Positions 1 to 10,886 of a stretch of 64,000 nt of DNA are shown piece after piece. This DNA is from Posidonia oceanica (taxonomy: Eukaryota > Streptophyta > Magnoliopsida > Alismatales > Posidoniaceae). The notes under the pieces are model-generated. The model saw only the letters and a program-made list of their open reading frames with translations, was not told the DNA's origin and did not search any database. Both the position numbers and the translations under genes were made by a program. How positions within the stretch are numbered: position 1 is the stretch's first letter; each line of letters opens with the position of its first letter. Location of the stretch: contig JAZBRS010000074.1 of the NCBI GenBank assembly GCA_037176725.1, positions 60,392,001 through 60,456,000 on the forward strand, read 5' to 3'.

Positions 1-783
1 GCAGTAGGCTTCGAAAGCATGCACCTGGGGGCACAGAAGGTCCATCTCTAAGTGGGCGGCTAGCCAGACCTATATAAGTGCCCTGCAACCATGGAAGTGG
101 CGGCAGCGATGTGAGATGCGGTCCAGCCTGCGGTATGTTTCTGCCAGAACAACCGATGCCAGGTCTATTTGCCGGGTCACCACAGCAAGTGCTATTTCTA
201 CAACTTTGATGGCCACTGTCAGTCGGCCAAGAGTAAAGATCAGCTCGCCTAGGAAACGGATGACAAACCCTTGGAGCCACAGCTCATCTCCGAGTTCGAC
301 GCGTTTTTTCATGACGTCATCAAAGTGCACTAGGCGAAGCAGGGGTTCGGGCCCGCTGGTGCAGATTAGTCTTTGTTGGCAGCTTCGAGTGGGGAGCCCA
401 GTCAATTGGCTCAGGACCTCAAGGTATCCATCACGCCTCATGAAGATAGGCGGCCCCATGATCTTGGAGAAGCCACAGATCCGACGCACTTCTTCCAGCG
501 TGGGTGTCAGTTCAGTTCTGCCAAAGCGAAAGACGTGGTGTGCCGGTTTCCAGAACCTTGCAGCGGCACACAGAAGATGGCGGCTTACTTCTACATCAGC
601 GGCCTTCAGTAGCTTGGTTGGAATGCCCCATAGACGTAGCTTTTTGCAGTCTTCTTGGGTAAGCTTGCCAATCCATTCTCGCAGGGTCTCCGAGCAGTGT
701 GCTAGGGTCACCAGAGTAGGGAAACCCATTGCGCAGATCGCAGAATGTAGGCAGATAGCTGCTGCAGGATCTTCAAGTACCTG
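1..783 (-). pseudogene. Plant mobile domain (DUF7745-like) reading frame, partial and interrupted
   Basis: The frame lies downstream of integrase on the same strand. It is open from 783 (after a TAA at 784-786) to a TAG at 70-72, and the same frame continues to the window edge (VWLAAHLEMDLLCPQ). Recognisable segments are MGFPTLVTLAHCSETL, FRFGRTELTPTLEEV and GPPIFMRRDGYLEVL. The FxxxELTPTLEEV core matches what I recall of plant mobile domain proteins, a family carried by many plant transposons and related to MAIN/MAIL1. Its biochemical role is unknown. The ATG at 729 is a possible start, but natural-looking sequence (ICLHSAICA) precedes it, so the N-terminus is probably lost. The TAG at 70 most likely replaced a CAG codon. 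Confidence 0.75.
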
Positions 784-786
784 TTA

Positions 787-2103
787 CCAAGACTGTAGAT
801 CATCAGACTTCCTTCTAGTACATAATCATTGACTGTAAGCAGATTCTAAGACTGGTAAAGCAGTTCAACATATTTAGCAATAAACATTCAGAGCATAGCA
901 ATTAAGCACATATAAGTAGGGGATTCTGTTGGCACGGGGGTGGGGACTGGCAGGAGTCCTGGACCAGTGTAGCTCGATGATGCCAACGCGTGTTGAGTAG
1001 GGATACTGTCTCAGTACCAGAGCAGATCTTGCAAGGCAGAATGATTGAAGGGGGGATGAGATGATCGGAAATGCAGATGTATGCATGATCAATGATTGGA
1101 GTGGTTTGCCCTCAGCTTACGGAATGCTTTAGTGCCTGCTGTCTTAGGAAAGGAGCGGTCCCTGATTCACTGGACTCTACTCAGACTCCTAACTTGTTGG
1201 TGGCACTCCAGGAAAGGGTGCTGGTGATGTTTGGCGGTGGTGTAGAAAGGACGGGCTACATACCAAACTCTTAAGGACTTACACTTACTCTTTTCCTCTT
1301 TCTTGTCTTTCTTGCTTCTATGTAGGTGTGCAGGGCTCCTCCCATTCCTATCTTGGAGACAAGGAGGACCTGGCTTGAATTTTGAGTCTTCTCTGGGGTA
1401 GGTGAAAGGTGCGAGATTACTCTGCTTGCCTTCATTTTTTGGAGTTGACTTTTGCTTTTTCCTTTTTTTCTTTTCTATCATTCTCTTCTTCTTCTTTTTC
1501 TTTTTGTTGTTTTTTTTTGTTTTGTTTTTTTTTCTTTTGTGTTTCTCTTCTTCTTTCCTTCTTTTCTTTTTTTTTTTTTTTTTTTGGCTTGCAGGTCTCC
1601 GCTATCCCCTACCCTAGAGGAAGTGGGTGCCTGGCTTCTGAGACATGGGGGCTGGGACTTTCTGGTGTGAATTCTGGCTCTCTCTTTCCTTCTTTTCTTG
1701 TGAATCCAGGCATGGGCATGTATTCCTTTCTGGCTAATGCCTAGCATTCTTTTAGGAGTGTAAGTCCTTAGGTGTTTGGGCATTTCGCCCGCTCTCCCTG
1801 AGTGGTGGCTCCCTCACTAGCTAGGGCATCTAAGTAGTGTCAGGTGAGGTCGGGAGGCTCCTTCCGCAGTAGGCAAGCACTTCCGGTTCTCATCACCGGG
1901 CAATATGCAATGCATGATTTGAGAGAATGACGATGATGATGATAAGGGAGTGACAAAGATGCAAAAGGTAGAGCAAAGTGGTGTATGAAGGTGCACAGGG
2001 GCAAAGGCAGGGGAAGTGGAACGAGAAGAGGGGCGAAAGCGTGCAAAGGGTGGGAGTACAAGAGGTGGGATGAAGGAGAATGATCTGCGATGGCTGCTCT
2101 AGG
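787..2103 (-). other. Non-coding gap between integrase and the plant-mobile-domain frame
   Basis: About 1.3 kb with no protein I recognise on either strand. It contains the long homopurine tract described separately. The rest is mixed sequence, including a short ATG-rich run (GATGATGATGAT at about 1,930). No LTR terminus (minus-strand TGTTGACACC) is visible here, so this is still internal element sequence. Confidence 0.55.
1436..1587 (-). other. 150-bp polypurine (plus-strand polypyrimidine) tract
   Basis: The plus strand is almost pure T/C for about 150 bases and ends in an unbroken T run at about 1,567-1,585, followed by TTGGCTTGCAG. Read in the element's own sense it is an A/G-rich polypurine tract. 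Retroelements prime second-strand synthesis from polypurine tracts, but the main one normally abuts the 3' LTR, which is not here. It could be a secondary tract or simple low-complexity sequence. Confidence 0.5.
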
Positions 2104-3250
2104 CTACTGATAGTATTTCTTGAGGTAGCACAAGTTGGCCAGCTTGGACTGCTCGACCTGGTCCATGTCCTCAAGGGTTACAGCGCCACCTGAGAAGATC
2201 TGCTTGACCACAAAGGGGCCATGCCAGTTAGGTCGGAATTTGCCTCGACCGTCAGGTAAATGAATGGCGCACAGAACGAGATCTCCTGGTCGAAAGTTTC
2301 TGGGCTGGACCTTCTTCAAGAACGCTCTAGCCATCCGCTTCTGGTAACAGTGAGCATTGTGCATAGCTTGTAGTCTGTGCTCATTAATCAGATTCAGTTG
2401 GACGCAGCGGTCTTCGACCCATTCTGCCTCTTCCAACTCAGCTTCTCGTAGGATCTGCAGTGAGGGGATCCCTACTTCGACAGGTAACACCGCTTCCATG
2501 CCGTACACTAGAGTGTACGGGGTGGCTCCCGTCGAGGTCCGGATTGATGTCCTGTACGCCCAGAGTGCGTACGGGAGCTTGTCATGCCAATCCTTGTGGG
2601 TTTCTGCCATCTTCTTCAGGATTTTAATGATGTTCTTATTTGCAGACTCCACTGCTCCGTTCATCTGTGGCCGATAGGGCGAGGATCTATGGTGCTTGAT
2701 CTTGAGACTCTGCAGGTATTCCTCGGTCCTTTTGGCGATGAAGTTTGTGCCATTATCAGAGATGACAGAGTGCGGGACCCCATATCGGGCAACAACATTA
2801 TTCCTGATAAACTTTTCTATTGCCACAGCGGTGACTATCTTATAAGAGGCCGCTTCCACCCACTTGGTAAAGTAATCGATCGCTACCAGAATGTAGCGAT
2901 GACCATTTGAAGTAGCAGGGTGGATGGCGCCAATGACATCGATCCCCTAGGTGGAGAAAGGCCATGGTGAAGACATGTTATGCAGCTGTTGTGGGGGGGC
3001 CCTAATGAAGTTACCATGGATCTGGCAGTTGTGGCATTTACGCACAAACCGGAAGCAGTCCGCTTTCATGGTCTGCCAGAAATATCCTTAGAGCATGATC
3101 TTCTTGGCTAGGAGGACGCCGTTCATGTGCGAGCCACAGGTCCCTGCATGTACTTGGAGCATCAGCGTGTCAGCCTTCGATTTGTTCAGGCAGCGCAGTA
3201 GCATCTGATTATATGATCTTCTGTACAGCTGCCCAGCCCCCAACACATAC
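2104..3250 (-). pseudogene. Integrase
   Basis: This inserts the DNA copy into the chromosome. An HHCC zinc domain runs from about 3,150 to 3,020 (HAGTCGSH, then CHNC). The catalytic core has Asp at 2,938-2,940 (GIDVIG), Asp at 2,755-2,757 (SDNGTNF) and Glu at 2,647-2,649 (NGAVES). The last two are separated by exactly 35 residues, the D,D(35)E spacing. Further landmarks are WAYRTSIRTSTGATPY and the C-terminal GKFRPNWHGPFVV. There is no chromodomain, in line with a non-chromovirus. Stops are TAA at 3,088 and TAG at 2,947, just before the first catalytic Asp. The terminal TAG at 2,104 after LKKYYQ is probably the natural end. Confidence 0.9.
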
Positions 3251-3439
3251 TTTGATGCTAGACGCGTCAGAGTTCTCCTGTCTGCTGCCGCGGTATCAGG
3301 AGGAAAGCTGCCGGACTCCAGGAAAGTTTTTATGTCTTGATACCAGGGCTGCTTCTCCGCTGGATCTGCCTCTTCTATGTTCATGCAATGTGCAGGCTGC
3401 TCTATGTAGGTAACTGATACATCTACTGTACTGTTTTCG

Positions 3440-3843
3440 GGTATACTGAGCCAAGATGCCAAAGTTGCTAGCGCGTCTGCGTATGCGTTTTTTGCTCTGT
3501 TCATATATGTGAAGTAGATGCTCTCAAATTCTTCCATCAGCCTCAGTAGGTGTTCGTGATATGGTACAAGTTTGGGATCTTTTGTCTTCCAGTCGCCATT
3601 CACTTGAGAAATCACCAGCATGGCATCGCCGTGCACATGTAGCTTCTGTGCCTTATGCTCGAGGGCGACTTTCAATCCCAGGATGCATGCTTCATATTCT
3701 GCTTCATTGTTTGTGCAGGTGAAAGTCAGCTTCCTCGCGAAGGGAATCATCTATCCTTGGGGCATGGTCAGCACTGCGCCTATGCCTCGACCCTTTTTGT
3801 TGACAGCGCCGTTAAAGTAGAGCTGCCATTCCTCTTGTTCTTC
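3440..3843 (-). pseudogene. Second, archaeal-type RNase H (Tat-clade hallmark)
   Basis: A second RNase H lies between the first and integrase, an arrangement known from the Tat clade. Landmarks are WQLYFNGAVNKKG, then FARKLTFTCTNNEAEYEAC with the catalytic Glu, LHVHGDAMLVISQV with Asp at 3,625-3,627, and ADALATLAS with Asp at 3,475-3,477. The first acidic position, normally Asp in FDG, is Asn (codon AAC, 3,811-3,813), a G-to-A change that should cripple catalysis. A TAG at 3,751 splits the domain. Confidence 0.82.
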
Positions 3844-3984
3844 AGGATCTTTCTCCTTGGAGTCCTCCATCGCAAAGAGGATGTCCTCGTTAGGGAATTG
3901 CGTCTGGAGGGGTTGGTATTCAGGCAGAGGGAGATCAGCAAGATGGTCTACCATGGCCTGGCCCTTTATGGATTTCTGTGTGAC

Positions 3985-4347
3985 AAAGGTGATGTCGTAC
4001 TGAGACAATAACACCTGCCACTTAGCACATCTGTCTACCATGGCCAGCTTTTGAAAGAGAAACTTGATGGGGTCATGCTGGCACAAGAGCTGAACTGGGT
4101 ATGCCATCATATAGTGCCTTAGTTTCTGTGCAGCCCAGACAAGGGATAAGCAGGTCTTCTCTAGTGTGCTATACCTGGTCTCGCATTCATTAAACTTCTT
4201 GCTTAGGTAATAGATGGCGCGCTCCTTTCTACCAGATTCGTCATGTTGGCCCAAGACGGCGCCCATGGAATGCTGCGTAGTAGAAAGGTAGAGAAGCAAA
4301 GGTCTCCCCGGTGTGGGAGGAACCAGGACAGGAGGCTTGACCAACAG
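3985..4347 (-). pseudogene. Classical Ty3-type RNase H
   Basis: This follows RT directly in the same frame and would degrade the RNA strand of the hybrid. Family landmarks are LLLYLSTTQHSMGAVLGQ, RAIYYLSKKF, ETRYSTLEKTCLSLVWA and the C-terminal YDITFV-type segment. The first position, where this family usually has a catalytic Asp, appears to be Gln (TTQHSMG). That comparison is from memory and needs an alignment. It is separated from RT by the TAG at 4,348 and runs without a stop into the next domain. Confidence 0.75.
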
Positions 4348-5949
4348 CTACTTGATCTTGGCAAATGCAGTCTGGCACTCCTCGCTCCAGTCGATTTGTG
4401 CATTCTTCTTCAGGAGCTTGAATATGGGTTCACAGATGGGCGTAAGCTGTGCAATGAAGCTACTGATATACTGTAAACGCCCGAGCAGGCCTTGAACCTC
4501 CTTTTCAGTTCTAGGGGGTGGCATATCCACGATGGCTTTTGCCTTCATCGGGTCCACCTCAATCCCCCTTTGGCTAACAATGTAGCCGAGCAGTTTGTCA
4601 GAAGACACCCCGAATACACACTTGTTGGGGTTCAGGCGCAACTTGTACTTTCGTAGACGGTCAAAGAGCTTTTTTAGACAAGCAAGATGATCTTCAGACT
4701 CTCTGGTTTTAGCAATCATGTCGTCTACATAGACCTCCACTTCTTGGTGCATGTGGTCGTGGAACAGTGTAGTCATGGCCCTCTGATAAGTTACGCTAGC
4801 ATTCTTCAGACCGAACGGCATGACTTGGTAGCAGAAGACTCCCCAAGGGGTGATGAATGAAGTCTTTTCCATGTCTTCTTCTGCCATCTTAATTTGATTA
4901 TATTCGGAAAAGCCGTCCATGAAGGAAAGCATCTTGTGGCTCGCTGTATTGTCGACTAGGACGTCAATGTGAGGCAATGGGAAGTCGTCCTTCGGACTCA
5001 CCTTGTTCAGGTCCCTGTAGTCGATGTAGATCCGGACTCGGCCATCTTTCTTGGGCACAGGTACAATGTTTGCCAGCCACTCAGGATAAAGGATGACCTT
5101 GAGGAAATTGACTCTGAGCTACTTCATTATCTCTTCTTTGATCATGAGCAGCCACTGTGGTCGCCATCTTCTTAGCTTCTGCTTCACTGGCTTGGCATCC
5201 GGGTTCAAGGGCAGATTGTGCACCACTATCTCTATGTCAAGGCAAACCATATCCTCGTAACTCCAGGCGAAGACATCCGCATATTCTTTCAAGAATGCGA
5301 TGAACTCTGCTCGAGCCTGGAAGGACAGCTGGGCACTGATGCGGACTTCTCTGACTTCCCCAGCTGTGCCAATGTTGACAACCTCTGTTTCTTCTTCAAC
5401 ATGGAGGTTGGGGCCTTCTGGGTCGTCGTCATAGGGCCGGAACTCGGGCAGTGGTTCGTCAGTCTCATCCATGCCCGTATCGTCCTCCTCTCCATAAGCA
5501 ATAAGTTCCGAGAGGATCTATTTCTCAAAAGAAGGATTTGTGATGTTGAAAGAGTGTACATGTTCCGCTGCTTGGCCCTGGTGACGCTTCAGGATGGTCA
5601 CGCTCACTCGAGTATTCTTGTAGCCTTGGTGCGCGACCTCCGTCCCAACAACTCCTTCTATCTGCTCTGGCATGACCGATTCTGTTGACTGCTCTGCTGA
5701 TTCTGCTACTGACACTGCTGATGGCCCTGCTATTGAGGCTACTGGTGATTCTGCTGCTGATTCTATTTTCTGCCCTGTTGCTGCTACTGTTTGTACTGCT
5801 AGTGCTTCCTCCTCTGAGTCTTCTAGTGTGCTTGTGGAGGGTATGCCGGACTGGCGGCTGATCTAGGCATTGCCGCTCGCTATGCTCCCCCAGTGAAGCA
5901 TGTGCTGCACGAACCACCTAGACCCGCCTTCTGGTTGCTGAGTGATGAG
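4348..5949 (-). pseudogene. Reverse transcriptase with N-terminal linker
   Basis: This copies element RNA into DNA. An acidic linker (EDSEEE, DETDEPLPEF) leads into the pre-RT motif YADVFAWSYEDM at about 5,300 and QKLRRWRPQWL. The RT palm follows: VPVPKKDGRVRIYIDYRDLNK near 5,080-5,020 and FPLPHIDVLVD. The catalytic box YVDDM at 4,717-4,731 is intact, then LNPNKCVFGV and GLLGRLQYIS in the thumb/connection region. TAG stops lie at 5,863, 5,518, 5,119 and 4,348, and no other frame break is seen. The active-site aspartates are preserved, so loss of function rests on the stops. Confidence 0.9.
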
Positions 5950-7583
5950 CTCATCTGCTCTAGGGGGTCCGGTACTGCCGAGTCTTCTTCTGGGACCATG
6001 ATAGAGGCATGGTCCTCTTGCAGAGGAGGGTCCGTAACCACGGCTTTCCCTTTCCTTTCTGCGGCTCGATGCTCTGCCAGGTCTTCTGCTATCGACTTGA
6101 GTTGTTCTTGATAAAGTAGCTCTAAGTCGGACATCCATGAGTCGACCTGAGCTTCTATCGCCACTCCTTCCTCCTTGTCTGAGGGTGAGTCGACGTAGTA
6201 GGCGCCGGGGGCCTGCGGCACTAGCCCGGCTGCAAGACGGATCGCTGCCCCTGGAATTTGCATGGTCTGACTCATGGGTGCGCCTGACAGTGGCAACTTT
6301 GGCATGGGGGATCCAAACAGACTGATCAGCGGGGCCACAGATGGGTATGCTGCCAGGGTCACTGTTGCAGGTGGAAGGCAGGCAGAGGTGCTCTTCTGAG
6401 GGCTCAAGGGCTGGGAGACTGTGGTGCTCAGTTGGTCCTTTGTGTCCGGTGGTGACTGTGAGAGTGCGGCTTCTGACGCCATGGGGGCCTGCCATGAGAG
6501 TTGCTGTTTTGCGGCAGGAAGACGCGAAGTGGACTGCGCCGGCTGCATTCTCAGTGATGCGGCTGCTGAAGTAGGCTGAGTCGCGCTGCTGATTGAATTG
6601 ACTGACTGTCCTTCCAGAGAGAGGGACAGCAGTACTGATGCGACTGCGACTGCAGGTAGCCTGCCTGATTCTGCCAGAAGGAGTGTCTCTGACTTCTGAG
6701 CTGCTACCTGTACTTGTAATGCAGATGTGGCTGCAAAAGTGTGAGAGCTTGCCATTTCTGCCATGGAGCCTGCTGAGTTGTCTATTATATCTACTGGAGG
6801 GAGAGCCGAACAAACTGACCGTGGTGCCTCTGTGCTGATCAGAGCCTTGCTACCAGTTGGGACTGCCTCTACTGTGCCAGATTGCTCCTCATCCGAGTAG
6901 TAGTCCTCAATGCAGACCCAGTCTTCTGCCGGCACCGCGGCTTGATCATCAGTTGATCCCAGAACCCCTGCACTGGTGAAGTTAGTGAGGTCTCTAGGGA
7001 TGGCTGGTTCTTGATCCTTGAGCTGAAGGCAGTGATCTTCGTTGGGCTTCGGCACGTAACCGAGACCTTCAGATTTCCTCCGCTCCACTGCTACGATCGG
7101 CTCTGCGATCCCCTGGCCGTGACGCCCGAGCGGTGTACCCTTTATGTAACCCCACCTGTGACATACATTCTCAACCATTCGGAAGGGGTTGCTGTGAACG
7201 GCCAAGGAGTTGACACGTTCAAGATCAGGAATGAAGTTAATCGGCTCACACCGATTAACGCGATATAGAGCTTCAGACGTCTCGGGGTCAAATGGGATAG
7301 CTTGTGAAGACACGGGGGAGACTGCCTCGATCCGCTCCTTCTCAAAGTTCTCCGCCATGACGACAATGACATCATCGCTGCGACGGTACTTTATCATCCG
7401 ATGGAGGGTCGAAGGAAGGACCTGATGCTTGTGGAGCCAAGGGCGCCCAAGCAAAAGATTGAAATTCGGCAAGTCGACGACATAGAATTCTACATCGAAG
7501 ACGACCGGGCCAATAGCAAGAGGAATAATCAGGATCCCTAGAGCATCATGGTGGGTGTTGTCAAAATCTGTCATTCCCTTCAC
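5950..7583 (-). pseudogene. Protease C-terminus, G-patch-like segment and low-complexity linker
   Basis: This open stretch is in the gag-protease frame and links protease to reverse transcriptase. After the LLGRPWL end of the protease comes a segment at about 7,030-7,175 (GYIKGTPLGRHGQGI, then SEGLGY) that resembles the G-patch found at this place in Tat polyproteins. About 350 residues rich in Pro, Ser, Ala and Gln follow, with no recognisable fold. The frame runs on to a stop at 5,880. From about 5,950 leftward, however, the natural-looking sequence (EGGSRWFVQHMLHWGS) is in the frame used by pol, so the reading frame changes between about 6,050 and 5,950. This may be a 1-nt deletion, a programmed -1 shift, or the intron reported between protease and RT in Ogre. 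Confidence 0.65.
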
Positions 7584-8168
7584 GGCTGGCGTGATATCCT
7601 CGGCTTTGAATCCGAGCTTGGTTGCAGTACGTAAGGGGCAGACATTAAGGCCTGACCCGTTATCAACCAGTGTTAAGGGAATGCGAAAGTTTTTGTACTG
7701 AACCGTGACGAACAGGGGCTGATTGTGATTAATCCCCGTCAGAGGTAGTTCATCACTTGTAAAAGAGATGACCTAGGGCTCCGCAATCATCCCTACCATG
7801 CTTTCCAAGGCTGAAGGCTCAATAGACTGGGACACACGGGCAGCCTGGAACACGCGAAGAAATGCCTCGCGGTGTTCGGCAGAGGTGTGGATTAGGTCCC
7901 AAATGGAAATGTCCACTTTGACCTTCTTAAGTTGGGGGGTTATGTCTGCCTTGGGTTGGTTCTTTTTGGCGACAGGAGGGGTTGTTTTGGCAAGCTCCAA
8001 AGGGGTAGTGGCAGGAAGTTGGGCCGCTACTGGCTGGGTAGGGATTTGGCTTGCTACGGGTTGACTTGAGGTTGGGTCCACTACGGGTTGGTTAGAGGGT
8101 GTGGGCATAGCAGGTTCAGGGTGATTTGGCCTAATCGCCGGTGCTGGGGGCCTGTAGACCCTCCCTGA
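7584..8168 (-). pseudogene. Retroviral-type aspartic protease region
   Basis: This continues in the gag frame and would cleave the polyprotein. The first 130 residues are a Pro/Gln/Ala-rich spacer. The protease core lies at about 7,590-7,760. The active-site motif reads LVDNGSGLNVCPL at about 7,636-7,674, the D-x-G-S form usual in Tat proteases, followed by KLGF. The homodimer-type fold continues into the next segment (IPLAIGPVVFDVEFYVVDLP and LLLGRPWL, 7,440-7,540), where LLGRPWL matches the conserved C-terminal ILGRxWL motif. A TAG stop at 7,773 precedes the core. The catalytic residues themselves look intact. Confidence 0.8.
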
Positions 8169-10886
8169 TCACGTTACTTCCGCACACATTTCTGTGGCGT
8201 AGCTATAAGGGACACGATGGGTGTCCAGGGTTAAGTCAATAACCACAGGAGCATGTGCTGCGAGCACAGGAGGGGTTACAGGGGGACCTATCGGGTATTG
8301 AGGTCTACCTAGAGGGCATGGTTGTTGGGGTGGGAAGGTTGGGGCAGGTTGAGGTCTGCCTAAAAGGTGTACAGGGGATCCTAGCTGAGGTCGCCCTAAG
8401 AGGTGGACAGCGGATCTAGGCTGGGCCCTAGCTACCAGGTGTACAGGGGATTGAGCCTGAGGAAGCCCAGCGGGGGGCGCGAAGGGGCGCTCCGGCCTGG
8501 CACTCGGTCGGATCATGTGAACTCCCGACTCGAAGCCGGCAACTGCCGCAAGATAGAGATTCACAGGGAAAGGCTCAGAAATATCAGAAATAAGATCAGA
8601 AGGGTCTACCACAGAGGTAGTAGGCCCAGAAGGGAAGACAGAGTGAATGCCTGAGGTTCCTACCCCTGCCAAATAAGTGTGCTCCGGTAGGGGTTGGTGG
8701 ATGATGCCAGAATGAGGAGGAACAGCTGAATGTGCAGATGCATGTGTGTGTGCTTGAGTGGATGCCTCGTGCGTGTCAATCACAATCGTTCCCGATTCGA
8801 TTAGGTCCTGAATTGCGTTCCGCAGGGAGTAGCAATTGTCCGTCGAATGCCCGACGCTTCGATGGAAATTGCAGAAGAGGTTCGCCTTAAACCAATGCAG
8901 CAAAGGATTTGGGGGCGGACGAACCTCCGGGAACTTCAGGAGCGATGCAACCTTTGGCAAGATGACCGTGAGCGGTTCCACCAGTGGGGCGAATTTCCGC
9001 TTCTCAATGGGTGGCCTTCTTTGCCTCTAGTATGAGCCTTGCTGAACCGATGTGGCAGGGTAGACCGGTCTAGCGGTGGTTGTGATTTGTGGTGTGGGTG
9101 GATTCCTAGGTGCAGGGGCATACACCATCTGAGCTGGGGCAGGCCGGGATGGTAAGTGAACAGGCACAGCAGGAGAGTCGACGAATGCAACAGCGGTTTT
9201 CGGCGAGTCCTTCCTCTTCGGGCGGTTGTTGCTGCTGCCGCTGTTGTTGTTGTTGGAGGTGCTGCTGTTGGCACTGTTACTGCTAATCACGGCCTGCTTA
9301 GCGAACGCAGAGAGAGCCGGGAAGTTGCCACTCCATAGAGAACTCTCCACACGCGCTCCAGCTCTGATGAGTGCTGCAAAAGTAGTGACTGGTTGGATGC
9401 TAAGCAGAGCTCCAAGAGATGGCTGCGCCCCTTTGATGACGATCTCAACAGACTCCTCGTCAGAGGGTCTATCTCGAACCTGAGAGGCAAGGGCGCGCCA
9501 GCGGCCGACGTACTCCCCGAACGGCTCGCTGGGATTCTGCTTGATTGCGATCAAGTCCGCCTACTTTGGGACTAGATCGAGGTTGAAGGAGTACTGTTCC
9601 AGGAACACCTGACTGAGGTCGTTCCAAGTCTTGATGGCTGACATATCAAGCGATGTGAACCACTTGAGTGCCGGCCCGGTCAAGCTCTTCTGGAACAGGC
9701 GGATCAGCAATCTCTCGTCAGCCTGGAGCTGAGCGAGATCACCGCAATACGCCTTCAGGTGTGCTACAGGGCAGCCCCTACCATTGTATTTCTCGAAGTC
9801 CAAGATTTTGAACTTCGGAGGGAGTACCGCCTCTGGAAAGCAGCAGAGGTCCCGAAATTGGTAGGTATAGTGCTCAGTACCTTGCACTAGTCGTAGTGCC
9901 TTCTCCAAGACGTCCATCCGGTTGTTGATGGGGTCCGGATTTGCTGCCACAGGGGAGGGATCAGCTGGGGTATTGAGCACATACGCCGAATGCGTCGCAC
10001 CTAAGTGCTCTTCCGGATCTACCATAGCGTCGCCTGGTGGAGCAACGGGATGGCCGGCGTATCCGTGCTGGGGAACTGTGTATGCAGGGGTGTATGCAGG
10101 GTGTTGGGCTTGATGAAAAGGGTAAGGGTAGATGCCATGCTGTGCTGTGGGAGGGGTAGGATGCCGGAGCACCAGTTGCTGTACAGGCGGGGTGCCAGAC
10201 AGCGAGCCAGTGAGGTACTGGGCTCCAGTCGGTTCAAAGGACTGACCACCAGGGGGAAGAGGAGCATGCTGTGCTAAGTGTTGTGCAGAAGGAGGCGGTA
10301 AACGGGCCCCCATCGTCGGAACCGTGAGTAGTTGAGACGATGGTCGAGGCGGAGGTGTAGAGGTAGATGCATGAAATGCAGGAACTGGCCTCAAAGGAAC
10401 CTCAGGAACGACAGGAGCACAGGAAGGACGAACTGATAGAGCCATGCCCTGCAGTCTCTAGGCAAGCTCCATCAGGTGCTGGTACTGCGCCTCAGGCGTC
10501 TCGCCAGCGGGAACGCTGAAGTGCAGTGCCGGCGAAGGTTGAGAAGCAAATGGCACAGACACAGACTATCCGGGAGGAACAGGTTCTACAGTAAAAGTTG
10601 CAGCAGCGGTAGGAGGGATGTCAAAGGCGACGTATCCCTGGGAGGGAGGGGGCAATGGCGTCTCCGAAACACGAGTAACGGTCATCAAGATAGACTCGGC
10701 GACCAAATCCGGAGGAAGAGATGCTTGCCACTGTCCCGGAACATACTGAGATCCTAGAGGCGTCAAGGGAGGAAACCCTAGCGTCGGAGGGGGAACAAAA
10801 GGGACAGAAGGAGCAACCGAAGGGGCCGGAATGGAAACACCCTCCGTGACAGGAGTAAAGAGAGGCTCACTGACGTACTGGGCCAT
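8169..10886 (-). pseudogene. gag: gag (capsid/nucleocapsid) with five premature stops
   Basis: Gag coats and packages the element RNA in virus-like particles. The likely start is the ATG at 10,886 (MAQYVSEPLF); an in-frame ATG at 10,931 is an alternative. The N-terminal third is Pro/Gln/Ala-rich. A retrotransposon-gag capsid domain follows at about 9,820-9,430 (FKILDFEKYNG, LIRLFQKSLTGPALKWF, WNDLSQVFLEQY). A nucleocapsid-type metal-binding segment at 8,828-8,875 has the spacing C-x2-H-x4-H-x4-C, the variant seen in Tat gag, followed by LRNAIQDLI. A proline-rich tail with LGRP repeats runs to 8,169. The frame is interrupted by TAG at 10,566, 10,458, 9,561 and 9,027 and by TGA at 8,169, but is otherwise continuous. 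It shares its frame with the downstream protease. Confidence 0.85.

Noticed and set aside
830..2100. Possible 3' LTR between integrase and the plant mobile domain
   Set aside because: No match to the LTR terminus TGTTGACACC or to the T-rich start of the LTR is visible in this interval.
5672..5866. Plus-strand Asp/Ser-rich frame opposite the pol linker
   Set aside because: It is the reverse reading of a low-complexity linker that belongs to the minus-strand polyprotein.
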